Counted from the first letter of the stretch, positions 18,399-26,320 are shown. The stretch is DNA of 46,925 nucleotides from Oscillospiraceae bacterium (GCA_017419715.1 JAFOKO010000148.1:1-46925), one strand, 5' to 3'. Notes: a model not told the origin generated them from the letters alone. Translations and numbers: made by a program.

Positions 18399-20861
18399 AT
18401 GCGTAAAATTAGAACAAATAAAGGTTTCACATTGGTGGAGGCGCTGTTTGTTGTCGCCATCATCGTGGTACTGAGTAGCGTCATTATCATGAGTATCGTT
18501 GACCATATGCGGTCGCTGGAAAAAACGGAAAATGACGGCTATGCAAAAACGATTTTCGTTGCGGCCCAGAACCATCTCACCATGGCCGCGCACGAAGGCT
18601 ATCTCGGTCGTACCTATTTCGGATTAAAAGATTCCGAAGATGAAGACAACGGTATCTATTATTTCCGTGTAGACAACCAGACCAGCGATGTAAGCGTCGA
18701 ACGAAGCAAATCTGTTCTCGATCTGATGCTGCCCTTCGGTTCCTTGGATGATACTGTGCGCGCCGGTTCTTATATCGTTCGCTATCAGAAGTCTTCCGCG
18801 AAGGTGCTGGATGTTTTCTACTGGAAGACGGACGGACGCTATGCCTTCGACTACACGGAGGGCGATTATCAGGAACTGCTGAATACCCGTACAACCGATC
18901 CGGATTCTCTTCGCAACTTCCGTGGCGCTGTCATTGGCTATTACGGCGGCGCCGAGGCGGATCTGGAGCCTGGTGAAAAGCTCGATGCGCCTCAGATCCA
19001 GGTGATTAACGCCGAGCGACTGTATGTGCTTATTGACCAGCCGATCCGCAACACCGACGAAAAGATCAATCTTGCGGTTCGCGGTGAAACCAGCGGCAAT
19101 CTCAAGCAGTTGACTCTGAGCTTCGAAGGCGACGCCCACTGGAACGGCTCCAACTATGAAGTCACACTGGACGATATTACGACCGGAGAACCTGTAAAGA
19201 ACAGGCATTTCAACAATATCAATTCAACTACAAACTCTGATCCCTGGGTGGGTGGTTCTCTGATCCCCGGCGAAAACATCACCATCTATGCTGTTGCCTA
19301 TAGTTCTGTGTATACGAATGTTGCGTACAGCTCGGAGCAGACCACCAACAGTCTGTTTGCTGAGGGCAATAAGGTTGATGGTGCGTTGCCGGATACCGTC
19401 AAGATCTCCAATATTCGTCATCTGGAAAATCTCGACCCCACCATTTCTGGCTTTGGCGTTGCCGAGAATGCGACTGTCAATGCGATCCAGACCTCTGATT
19501 TGGACTGGGATGCTTTCACAAGAGCCATTGCTGATGCCGCTGAAGGCGACCATAATGAAGAAGGCGTTCTCGTTTACAACCAGGCTTTGGTGAGCAGTAA
19601 TACTGGCGATGGCGGCTTTGAGCCGATGGATCTGAACTATCAGCTGAATTATGATGGCCAGGATCATATCATCGCGAATGTTAAAATGTCCACGAACCGT
19701 GAGGCGGGCCTGTTCGGTGCTCCCACAGACGCTGCAGTGATCAATTTCTCCAATGTTATGCTGCAGGACTTCTGTGTTTCCGGAAAGTCTGCCGGTACCC
19801 TTGCTTCAAATCTGAAGGGCGGCTCGATCAAAAATGTAGTTGCCTGCCAGACGAAGGAAGCGGTCGCGGAAGCTCAAACCAAAGCCAGAGAAGACGGTGT
19901 CGATGTCAACACCCTGCTTGGCGTGACGGCAACCAGCGGAAATGCCGGCGGTCTGGTCGCTACTACCAACGGCACCAATTTGGAAGCCTGTGCTGCAGCG
20001 GTTTATGTGAACAGCACACCAAGTGGAGAAGGCAGCAGCAGCGGACATGCAGGCGGCCTTATCGGCCAAGCTGTGAACGGCAGCATCCTTGGTTGCTATT
20101 CCGCTGGTATCACTGAGGGCGGCGACTATTATGATAATAGAGATACTGCAACGCCGGTTGCAATCTACAGCGTAAAGTCCAATGCGTATGCGGGCGGCTT
20201 GGTTGGCGATTGCAGCGCGACGATCGAGAAGAGCTACTCCACCTGCTCCGTGTCTGGCCATCTCGCCGGTGGCCTGGTTGGCAATGCAAGTGCTAATATC
20301 AAAGACAGCTATTGCACCGGCCTTGTGCAGACGAATTCTCTGGACGGCGCTGCTGGCTCCTTTGCCGGTGAGCTGAGCGGTTTTATCACTTGCTCCGGCA
20401 TCTCCTATTTCCGCATTATCAATTGGCAGTCTGGCATTGGTGAAGTTGGCAAACTCGGCCCCGATGTTACGATCAGCATTGCTCCGTTCGACCTGAACAC
20501 AGCAAGCTACCGCGCTTTCGTCACAACAGATTTGACAAATAATGCTATGCCTTACGACGATACGCTCACCGCTTACTACCAGGGCCGCTTCAACTTGCAA
20601 ACTGTGAAGCAGCTTGGCTATTCAAGCGTTGTATCCGGTGAAATTACAGATGATGAATCTCAGCCTGCTCACACTGATTTTGTTGAGACTCATTATGGCG
20701 ACTGGCCCGCACCTGAAACCTTGATCGTAAATGTCCTTACCGGCTCGACGCCTGTTACTCCGGAGCCTACTGAGCCGACTCCCGATGAGCCTAACCCTGA
20801 GGCCCCCAGTGGTGAAGAGCCCTCGCCTGATTCACCTTCCTCGGTAGAACCCTCTCCTTGA
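18399..20861 (+). CDS. Large type IV prepilin-like protein with GLUG-like repeats and a proline-rich tail
   Basis: 820 residues, far larger than an ordinary pilin. The N-terminus TNKGFTLVEALFVVAIIVV is a canonical prepilin signal and helix, Glu at +5. A long beta-rich body follows; around residues 535-655 there are GLUG-like repeats (AGGLIGQAVNGSILGCYSA, AGGLVGDCSATIEKSYS, AGGLVGNASANIKDSY), common in bacterial surface adhesins. The last about 40 residues are a Pro/Glu/Ser tail (PEPTEPTPDEPNPEAP) like a flexible spacer. ATG 18399 has AGGTGA 5 bases upstream; GTG 18390 and ATG 18393 are in frame. It may act as an adhesive minor pilin carried at a pilus tip; no assembly ATPase, platform protein or peptidase is encoded here. 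Confidence 0.78.
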   Translation: MRKIRTNKGFTLVEALFVVAIIVVLSSVIIMSIVDHMRSLEKTENDGYAKTIFVAAQNHLTMAAHEGYLGRTYFGLKDSEDEDNGIYYFRVDNQTSDVSVERSKSVLDLMLPFGSLDDTVRAGSYIVRYQKSSAKVLDVFYWKTDGRYAFDYTEGDYQELLNTRTTDPDSLRNFRGAVIGYYGGAEADLEPGEKLDAPQIQVINAERLYVLIDQPIRNTDEKINLAVRGETSGNLKQLTLSFEGDAHWNGSNYEVTLDDITTGEPVKNRHFNNINSTTNSDPWVGGSLIPGENITIYAVAYSSVYTNVAYSSEQTTNSLFAEGNKVDGALPDTVKISNIRHLENLDPTISGFGVAENATVNAIQTSDLDWDAFTRAIADAAEGDHNEEGVLVYNQALVSSNTGDGGFEPMDLNYQLNYDGQDHIIANVKMSTNREAGLFGAPTDAAVINFSNVMLQDFCVSGKSAGTLASNLKGGSIKNVVACQTKEAVAEAQTKAREDGVDVNTLLGVTATSGNAGGLVATTNGTNLEACAAAVYVNSTPSGEGSSSGHAGGLIGQAVNGSILGCYSAGITEGGDYYDNRDTATPVAIYSVKSNAYAGGLVGDCSATIEKSYSTCSVSGHLAGGLVGNASANIKDSYCTGLVQTNSLDGAAGSFAGELSGFITCSGISYFRIINWQSGIGEVGKLGPDVTISIAPFDLNTASYRAFVTTDLTNNAMPYDDTLTAYYQGRFNLQTVKQLGYSSVVSGEITDDESQPAHTDFVETHYGDWPAPETLIVNVLTGSTPVTPEPTEPTPDEPNPEAPSGEEPSPDSPSSVEPSP

Positions 20862-20892
20862 GATGCCGACGAATCGAATCCTTCATGCTTAA

Positions 20893-20925
20893 AAAACGGC
20901 CACCGAGCTTTCGGTGGCCGTTTTT
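20893..20925 (+). terminator. Terminator of the adhesin-pilin operon
   Basis: A 13-bp stem, AAACGGCCACCGA with TCGGTGGCCGTTT, loop GCTT, running into T residues. Confidence 0.92.
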
Positions 20926-20951
20926 CTTCGCCAGATAATCCCTCTGGATGC

Positions 20952-20980
20952 TTGCACAGTGTCTAAGTATGTGGTATAAT
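20952..20980 (+). promoter_or_regulatory. Promoter of the C69 dipeptidase gene
   Basis: TTGCAC at 20952-20957, 17 bases, TATAAT at 20975-20980, just after the preceding terminator. Confidence 0.7.
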
Positions 20981-21012
20981 CTCGTTAGAAAAAAAGAAAG
21001 AAGGTATGCTTT

Positions 21013-22476
21013 ATGCCATGCACAACTGTCCTCGTGGGACGCGGCGCATCGAATGACGGGTCCACGATGATTGCCCGCACCGACGACGGCCATTTTGACG
21101 AAAAGAAACTCATTGTGGTATCTCCCAAACAGCAGAAGCGACACTATAAAAGCGTTCTGTCCCATGTGGAGATCGACTTGCCAGAAGCGCCGCTGTCCTA
21201 CACGGCCTGTCCCAGCGTAGACCCTTCCAACGGGATCTGGGCCGCCACCGGGATCAATGCGGTCGGCGTCGGCATGACGGCGACGGAAACGATCACATCC
21301 AATCCCCGCGTGCTGGGGGCAGACCCCATGGTGGAGCTGCAAAAGCCGAAGTCCCGCCGGGAAAAGGAAATCCCCGGCGGGATTGGGGAAGAGGACATCC
21401 TGGTTCTCGTTCTGCCCTATATCCGTTCGGCCCGCGAGGGCGTGCTTCGGCTCGGGCAATTGCTGGAGCAATATGGCACCTACGAATCCAACGGCATCGC
21501 GTTCAACGACGAGAACGAAATCTGGTGGATGGAGACCATTGGCGGCCACCACTGGATGGCAAAGCGGGTGCCGGACGAGCTTGTTGTGGTTATGCCCAAC
21601 CAATTCGGAATGGATAGCTTTGACTTGGAGGACGCCTTCGGCGCCCAGAAAACACATCTCTGCTCTGCTGATTTGCGGGAATTCATTGCGGAAAACCATT
21701 TGGACCTGAACCAAAACGGCGTGTTCAATCCGCGAAACATCTTTGGCTCCCGCCGGGACCAGGATCATGTTTATAACACCCCCCGCGCCTGGTTTATGGG
21801 CAGATATCTGGCACCCCGCCGTTATCGTTGGGACGGACCGAATGCGGACTTCACGCCCGAAAGCGATGACATTCCCTGGGCCTTCGTGCCAGAGCGGAAG
21901 CTGGCTGTGGAGGATGTGAAGTACCTTCTTTCTTCCAACTACCAGGGCACCCCTTACAATCCCTACCTCAACCAGGATACCGGCGTGCGGGGCAAGTACC
22001 GCTCCATCGGCATCAACCGCACCGGCGTGACCTCTGTCTGCCAGATTCGTCCGAACTATCCGCTGGAGTTGCGAGGAATCGAGTGGATCTGCTTTGGCTC
22101 CACCACCTTCGACGCGCTGCTGCCCGTCTATACCAATGTGAGCAAGATGCCGGCCTATCTGTCTAATGTCACCCTGGACTGCTCCACGGAAAACTTCTAT
22201 TGGAGCAGCTGCCTGATTGGCGCGCTGGCCGACCACTGTTACAACCAATGTGTCCAGCACATCGACCGCTATCAGGAGGCGGTGATGACAAAGGGCCGTC
22301 AACTGCTGGCCGAGTACGACAAAAAAATGCTGGGATCCGGAGACTATTCACTTTCTGTTGAGGCCAATGAAAAGCTGGCGAAAATGGCAAAGGAACAGTC
22401 TACAAAAACCTTGAACAAGGTGCTCCGCGTCGCATCCGAAACCATGAAAAACGGCTACAATCGGGCGGATAATTGA
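21013..22476 (+). CDS. C69-family dipeptidase (PepD-like)
   Basis: 487 residues. Peptidase family C69 enzymes are Ntn-hydrolases that cleave dipeptides with broad specificity. The chain begins MPCTTVLVGRGAS, so Cys3 would be the N-terminal nucleophile after removal of the two preceding residues; ARTDDGHFDEK and the central NEIWWMETIGGHHW match the family. There is no signal peptide, so it should act in the cytosol on imported or recycled peptides. AGAAGG precedes the ATG. It is a single-gene unit with its own promoter and terminator. Confidence 0.93.
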   Translation: MPCTTVLVGRGASNDGSTMIARTDDGHFDEKKLIVVSPKQQKRHYKSVLSHVEIDLPEAPLSYTACPSVDPSNGIWAATGINAVGVGMTATETITSNPRVLGADPMVELQKPKSRREKEIPGGIGEEDILVLVLPYIRSAREGVLRLGQLLEQYGTYESNGIAFNDENEIWWMETIGGHHWMAKRVPDELVVVMPNQFGMDSFDLEDAFGAQKTHLCSADLREFIAENHLDLNQNGVFNPRNIFGSRRDQDHVYNTPRAWFMGRYLAPRRYRWDGPNADFTPESDDIPWAFVPERKLAVEDVKYLLSSNYQGTPYNPYLNQDTGVRGKYRSIGINRTGVTSVCQIRPNYPLELRGIEWICFGSTTFDALLPVYTNVSKMPAYLSNVTLDCSTENFYWSSCLIGALADHCYNQCVQHIDRYQEAVMTKGRQLLAEYDKKMLGSGDYSLSVEANEKLAKMAKEQSTKTLNKVLRVASETMKNGYNRADN

Positions 22477-22498
22477 TACGGATTTTTTCTGCAAGAAA

Positions 22499-22535
22499 AA
22501 GAGCTTCAGATGTTTGTCTGGGGCTCTTCTTTTTT
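22499..22535 (+). terminator. Rho-independent terminator of the dipeptidase gene
   Basis: AAGAGCTTCAGA pairs with TCTGGGGCTCTT through two G-U pairs, followed by CTTTTTTG. Confidence 0.85.
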
Positions 22536-22594
22536 GTAAGCAGGGGCGGAAAGTTGAATACCAAGATAGAATATACCAAAAGTATCTCAATAAC

Positions 22595-22623
22595 TTGACT
22601 TTTGAACTTAAATGTGGTATAAT
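22595..22623 (+). promoter_or_regulatory. Promoter of the lysis-type cassette
   Basis: TTGACT at 22595-22600, 17 bases, TATAAT at 22618-22623. The transcript would start near 22630 and carry about 165 untranslated bases. Confidence 0.75.
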
Positions 22624-22629
22624 TAGGGT

Positions 22630-22760
22630 GACATTTCAGGGTGAAAAGTAATCGCAAGATACTTATTTGGGGGCTGCTTCTTTGAAATGTCGGCAGCGGC
22701 GCTGGGCGAGTGTCGAGCAAAAATCCGGCACAGAAGCTTTCCAGCGCCGAAGCAGGGGGG
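22630..22760 (+). ncRNA. Candidate structured 5' leader with a possible pseudoknot
   Basis: Complementary segments read by eye: 22630-22638 with 22683-22691 (9 bp, GACATTTCA/TGAAATGTC); inside it 22646-22650 with 22660-22664; then 22697-22705 with 22741-22749 (9 bp) enclosing 22710-22715 with 22726-22731. CTGCTTC at 22674-22680, inside the first hairpin, can pair with GAAGCAG at 22749-22755, outside it, making a pseudoknot. I do not recognise a known riboswitch class. It ends about 20 bases before the ribosome site of the first gene, so control of translation or readthrough is plausible but unproven. Confidence 0.4.
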
Positions 22761-22794
22761 AAAATGAGATGACAGGAAAGGAGAATCCAAAGCT

Positions 22795-22986
22795 ATGAAC
22801 TTGACAGACATTCTTTTTTCTCGCGCTGTTGTGGTGCAGTCGCTTGACGGCCAGCTTCAAACGCTGAGCGCGAGCCTGCCGGCATCTGCCAGCACAAACG
22901 CCTCTGGCGTACTTGCGTTTCAGAACAGCGCCGGAAGCCAACTCTTTACCGTGCAGCTGCCGCTTTACACGGGTGTGGTCGTGTAG
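22795..22986 (+). CDS. Small protein of the lysis-type cassette, function unknown
   Basis: 63 residues, begins MNLTDILFSRAVVV; Ser/Ala/Leu-rich, no Cys, no clear membrane segment. The pattern of short polar and hydrophobic alternations suggests beta strands, as in small phage tail or tail-fibre-associated proteins, but I do not recognise a family. AAAGGAG lies 11 bases before the ATG. It is the first gene after a strong promoter and long leader, and is followed by holin-like and hydrolase genes in the same direction. Confidence 0.5.
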   Translation: MNLTDILFSRAVVVQSLDGQLQTLSASLPASASTNASGVLAFQNSAGSQLFTVQLPLYTGVVV

Positions 22987-23078
22987 GGTCGAAGAGCACT
23001 GGGATGCAGAGGAGTGTTGGAAGGAAATGAATCAAAATGGGGCATGTCTTAGGACTGCACCGAAACAGGTGATGCAAA

Positions 23079-23267
23079 ATGAAAATGAAAGAAAGGCTGA
23101 AATCAATTCCACTGTGGGCGTCTGTTTTGGCTCTGTTTCATCTGGTGATGAAACACATTTTGGGTATGGAGATTTCCGGGTGGGCTGATATTTCTGCAGA
23201 GGTGATCGCCATCCTGGCGATTCTCTTCGGCGCGGCCAATAACCCAACGGACCGGAAGCACTTCTGA
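23079..23267 (+). CDS. Phage-type holin-like small membrane protein
   Basis: 62 residues. A basic start (MKMKERLKSIP) leads to a first hydrophobic segment (LWASVLALFHLVM), a short amphipathic turn, a second segment (VIAILAILFGAA), then NNPTDRKHF. The order of two hydrophobic segments and an ending in NNPT plus charged residues is characteristic of small Firmicutes phage holins (Phage_holin_1-like). Holins make pores in the cytoplasmic membrane that release cell-wall hydrolases. AGGTGA is upstream. It lies directly before a CHAP hydrolase, the usual holin-endolysin order, but no other phage genes surround it. Confidence 0.68.
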   Translation: MKMKERLKSIPLWASVLALFHLVMKHILGMEISGWADISAEVIAILAILFGAANNPTDRKHF

Positions 23268-23291
23268 TGCAGGGAAAGGACGATGCAAACA

Positions 23292-24008
23292 ATGAGTAAA
23301 ATCTATCGAGACGAGGTTCTCCACATTGCAGCCGGGGAAGTTGGCTACCTGGAAAAAGCCAGCAATCAAGACCTGGACAGCAAAACTGCCAACGCGGGCA
23401 AGGGAAACTTCACCAAATACGCCAGGGACCTCTGGAACGCGAATCCGCATTTTTACCAGGGGCCGAAGCAGGGCTATGAATGGTGCTGTGTCTTTGTGGA
23501 CTGGTGCATCTACATGGCATCCGGCAAGGACGCGAGCCGCACCCAGAATGCCAAGTTTTACACCGGGCCTTATGGCGCTGGTGTAGAATTTGCAGCCAAC
23601 TATTACAAGTCGGCTGGCGCGTGGTATAAGACCCCAAAACCGGGCGACCAGATCTTTTTCGGCAATTTTGACCATACCGGCCTGGTCGAAAAAGTGGAGG
23701 AAGGCAAGGTGTACACCATTGAGGGCAATTACAGCAATTCCGTTGCCCGTCGTAGTTATTCCTTGAGCGATAGCTATATTGTGGGCTACGGCAGGCCGAA
23801 CTACGATGGCGATAAGAAGCCACAGGAATGCCCTTTTGTAGATGTACCCTCCGGCTCATGGTATTTTGACGCGGTCTGCTGGGGCTATGAGCACGGCCTC
23901 ACCGCCGGAACCGACCCGACCCACTTCAGCCCCGCCAAGCCCATCACCCGGGCAGAGGTCATGCAGATGCTGTATAAGCTGAATCTGCACAATTTGACCA
24001 GAACCTAA
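23292..24008 (+). CDS. CHAP-domain peptidoglycan hydrolase with one SLH domain
   Basis: 238 residues. Residues about 1-165 are a CHAP (amidase/endopeptidase) domain: EWCCVFVDWCIYMA holds the catalytic Cys, FDHTGLVEKV the His, and TIEGNYS the third polar residue. A linker leads to a single SLH domain (CPFVDVPSGSWYFDAVCW...ITRAEVMQMLYKL) at about 180-232, which should bind pyruvylated secondary wall polysaccharide. There is no signal peptide, so export would depend on the holin upstream. GGAAAGGA at 23273-23280 favours ATG 23292 over ATG 23283. Endolysins usually carry phage-type wall-binding domains; an SLH domain suggests a host-adapted lysis or secretion role. Confidence 0.85.
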   Translation: MSKIYRDEVLHIAAGEVGYLEKASNQDLDSKTANAGKGNFTKYARDLWNANPHFYQGPKQGYEWCCVFVDWCIYMASGKDASRTQNAKFYTGPYGAGVEFAANYYKSAGAWYKTPKPGDQIFFGNFDHTGLVEKVEEGKVYTIEGNYSNSVARRSYSLSDSYIVGYGRPNYDGDKKPQECPFVDVPSGSWYFDAVCWGYEHGLTAGTDPTHFSPAKPITRAEVMQMLYKLNLHNLTRT

Positions 24009-24016
24009 CAGTACGC

Positions 24017-24052
24017 TTGCGAGTGATTTGCATATTTGTAAATCACTCGCAA
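24017..24052 (+). terminator. 13-bp perfect hairpin between hydrolase gene and zur-znu operon
   Basis: TTGCGAGTGATTT and AAATCACTCGCAA enclose a 10-base loop. The following run is only weakly T-rich (AATTTACTTG) and the -35 box of the next promoter starts 6 bases later, so it could be a terminator or part of a regulator site. Confidence 0.5.
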
Positions 24053-24058
24053 ATTTAC

Positions 24059-24087
24059 TTGACAAAAAGCGTGCCCTGTGGTATAGT
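24059..24087 (+). promoter_or_regulatory. Promoter of the zur-znu operon
   Basis: TTGACA at 24059-24064, 17 bases, TATAGT at 24082-24087. Confidence 0.75.
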
Positions 24088-24099
24088 GTGAAAGCAAAA

Positions 24100-24114
24100 T
24101 GCGAACGATTCGCA
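24100..24114 (+). promoter_or_regulatory. Candidate Fur-family operator
   Basis: A perfect inverted repeat, TGCGAA-CGA-TTCGCA, lies just downstream of the -10 box and 16 bases before the regulator start, where a bound repressor would block transcription. It differs from the AT-rich Bacillus Zur and Fur boxes, so the assignment rests on position and symmetry. Confidence 0.5.
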
Positions 24115-24130
24115 GATTGGAGGGGACTTC

Positions 24131-24550
24131 ATGCAGGCTTACATGACACAGCCCAGGAAGCGGCTACTCAGCTATCTCCACAGCCATGCAGACGAAACAT
24201 TGACTGCAGGGCAGATCTCTGAGGATCTGCCGGAAATCAGCGTTAGCGCGGTCTACCGCAACCTCTCCGCCCTGGAACAGGACGGGACGGTGCGGCGCGT
24301 GGCCAAGGCCGGCAGCCGGGAAGTCTTCTATCAATACATGAAGGCCGAGGAATGCAAGGATCACCTGCATTTGAGCTGCAAAAAATGTGGCAAGACCTTC
24401 CACATGGACGAGGCGGAGACGGAAGCCCTGCTGGGCTCCATTGCCAAGCTGGACGGCTTTACAGTCGACCGAAGCGATACGGTGCTCTATGGCGTCTGCG
24501 AGCGTTGTGCAGAGAGAACGAACCAAATAGAGGAGAAGAAAACAGAATGA
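24131..24550 (+). CDS. zur: Fur-family metal regulator, probably Zur
   Basis: 139 residues: an N-terminal winged helix (ISVSAVYRNLSALEQDGTVRRV is the recognition region) and a C-terminal dimerisation domain with the structural zinc site CKKC near residue 80 and CERC near 125. HLHLSCKKCGKTFHMD contains the regulatory histidines. Members repress metal uptake genes when loaded with metal. Zinc is inferred because the next three genes form a ZnuACB-type importer, translated in overlap (ATGA at 24547). A strong GGAGGGG is 5 bases before the ATG. A palindrome in the promoter suggests it represses its own operon. Mn-responsive control (Mur-like) is the alternative. Confidence 0.88.
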   Translation: MQAYMTQPRKRLLSYLHSHADETLTAGQISEDLPEISVSAVYRNLSALEQDGTVRRVAKAGSREVFYQYMKAEECKDHLHLSCKKCGKTFHMDEAETEALLGSIAKLDGFTVDRSDTVLYGVCERCAERTNQIEEKKTE

Positions 24551-25551
24551 GACGAATTACCATGTACTGTGCGCTTTTGCTGGTGCTGAGCCTGCTTGTG
24601 GGCTGTGCCGCGCAAGGCGAGACGGCCTCGACGAGCACGCGGCCCGAATTGACCGATAAGACCCTCTCTGTGGTGGCCACTGTGTTTCCCGCCTTCGACT
24701 GGACGCGCCAGATCGTCGGAGAGAACAGTGACCATGTCGCCTTGACCCTGCTGTTGGACAAGGGAACCGATTTCCACAACTATCAGCCCACAGTGGAGGA
24801 TATCTACAAGATCTCTACCTGTGACATCTTCATCTATGTAGGCGGCGAATCCGACAAGTGGGTTCCCGATGCCCTGGCACAGGCGACCAACCAAAACATG
24901 AGCGTCGTTTGTCTGATGGACCTGCTCGGCTCCGCTGTCAAGGAGGAGGAGACCGTGGAGGGAATGGAAGCAGAAGCGGAAGAGACGGAAGAAGAGGAGG
25001 AAGAAGGCCCGGAATACGACGAGCACATCTGGCTTTCCCTTCGCTTTGCCAAAACTGTCTGCGCGGAGCTCTGCGATGTTCTGGCAAAAAAGGATGCGGC
25101 CTGTGCCGCGTCCTATCGAAGCAACTGCGAGGCGTATTCCGCCAAGCTGGAGACGCTGGACGCCTCCTACACGGAGACGGTGGAGGCCGCGTCGCGCAAG
25201 ACCCTGTTGTTTGCCGATCGTTTTCCGTTCCGCTACCTGGCGGACGACTACGGTCTGAGCTACTATGCCGCCTTTGCCGGCTGTTCTGCGGAGACAGAGG
25301 CCTCCTTTGAGACGGTCAATTTTCTGGTGAACAAGGTGGACGAGCTCCATCTTCCGTATATTATGAAGCTGGAAAGCTCGGACCGCCGCCTTGCGGAGAC
25401 GATCATCTCCAACACACAGGACAAAAATGCGGAAATCCTTGAGCTCAATTCGCTCCAAAGCGTCACTGCCCAGCAGGTGGCCGAAGGCATTACATACCTG
25501 GGCGTCATGGAGCAGAACCTGGAGGTTCTGAAGCAAGCCCTCGGCGCGTAA
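24547..25551 (+). CDS. znuA: Zinc/manganese ABC transporter substrate-binding lipoprotein
   Basis: 334 residues. Lipobox LVGC puts the lipidated Cys at 20, so it is held on the outer face of the membrane. Metal-site residues: His77 in DFHNYQPT, His160 in DEHIWLSL, and Asp224 in FADRFPFRYL where ZnuA of proteobacteria has His. The metal-relay loop before residue 160 is acidic (a long Glu-rich run near 139-158) and has no histidine, unlike the His-rich loop of many ZnuA proteins. The start overlaps the regulator's stop by 4 bases; GAGGAG precedes it. The ATPase and permease follow, making a complete importer. Zinc is more likely than manganese from the regulator, but the site changes leave this open. 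Confidence 0.88.
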   Translation: MRRITMYCALLLVLSLLVGCAAQGETASTSTRPELTDKTLSVVATVFPAFDWTRQIVGENSDHVALTLLLDKGTDFHNYQPTVEDIYKISTCDIFIYVGGESDKWVPDALAQATNQNMSVVCLMDLLGSAVKEEETVEGMEAEAEETEEEEEEGPEYDEHIWLSLRFAKTVCAELCDVLAKKDAACAASYRSNCEAYSAKLETLDASYTETVEAASRKTLLFADRFPFRYLADDYGLSYYAAFAGCSAETEASFETVNFLVNKVDELHLPYIMKLESSDRRLAETIISNTQDKNAEILELNSLQSVTAQQVAEGITYLGVMEQNLEVLKQALGA

Positions 25552-25609
25552 GCGCTGCAGTGCTTGTCCAAGCAGTTTTCTAATATCCATTCCAAAAGGA
25601 AGCGATTCT

Positions 25610-26320
25610 ATGCCCCTTCTTTCCTGCCAGGATCTTTCCCTTGGCTACGAGGGAAAAGCAATTCTGGAACATATTAGCTTTGAAGTGAATCCCGGAGACT
25701 ACCTGTGTATCGTGGGCGAGAACGGCTCCGGCAAGTCCACACTGATGAAGACTGTTCTGGGTCTGATCCATCCGATGAAGGGCAAGGTGCTCACAGGCGA
25801 TGGCCTGCAGCAGAACGAGATCGGGTATTTGCCCCAGCAGACGGTGGTGCAGCGGGATTTTCCCGCCAGCGTCTATGAGATCGTCCTCTCCGGCTGCCAG
25901 GGGCGGCAAGGTTTTCGCCCCTTTTATTCCAAAGAGGACAAGGAACTGGCCTGGAAGAATATCCGCCGCATGGAGATCGAGCCGCTTGCCAGGCGCTGCT
26001 ACCGAGAGCTTTCCGGCGGCCAGCAGCAGCGGGTCCTGCTGGCCCGTGCCCTCTGCGCCACCCGTAAGCTGCTGCTGTTGGACGAACCGGTGGCCGGCCT
26101 TGACCCCAAGGTGACGGCGGAGATGTATCAGTTGATTGCGGATCTGAACCGGAAAGACGGCATTACTGTGATCATGATCTCTCACGATCTGGAAGCCGCT
26201 CTGCACTATGCGACCCACATTCTGCACATCGGTGCGCGGATCTACTGCGGTCCCGTGGCGGATTACCTGTGCAGCGAGACCGGCGTACACTATCTGGAAC
26301 GGGGAGGGTGCAGACCATGA
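25610..26320 (+). CDS. znuC: Metal ABC transporter ATP-binding protein
   Basis: 236 residues. Walker A GENGSGKST near residue 37, Q-loop in LPQQTVVQ, signature LSGGQQQR near 137, Walker B LLLLDEPVAGLD, and the switch His in MISHD. It powers metal import with the permease encoded next, whose start overlaps its stop in ATGA. AAAGGAAG is upstream of the ATG. Confidence 0.93.
   Translation: MPLLSCQDLSLGYEGKAILEHISFEVNPGDYLCIVGENGSGKSTLMKTVLGLIHPMKGKVLTGDGLQQNEIGYLPQQTVVQRDFPASVYEIVLSGCQGRQGFRPFYSKEDKELAWKNIRRMEIEPLARRCYRELSGGQQQRVLLARALCATRKLLLLDEPVAGLDPKVTAEMYQLIADLNRKDGITVIMISHDLEAALHYATHILHIGARIYCGPVADYLCSETGVHYLERGGCRP

Noticed and set aside
20791..22302. 503-codon minus-strand open frame opposite the C69 dipeptidase
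   Set aside because: Antisense shadow; runs across a terminator and a promoter of the plus strand.
22630..22760. Known c-di-GMP, c-di-AMP or amino-acid riboswitch
   Set aside because: Conserved cores of these classes could not be matched by eye, so only a generic structured leader is reported.
22913..23188. 91-codon open frame overlapping the small lysis-cassette gene and the holin gene
   Set aside because: No ribosome site, overlaps two better genes in other frames, and its translation resembles nothing known.
22595..24008. Prophage
   Set aside because: Only holin-like, hydrolase and one small unknown gene; flanked immediately by a dipeptidase and a metal operon, with no integrase, capsid or tail genes.
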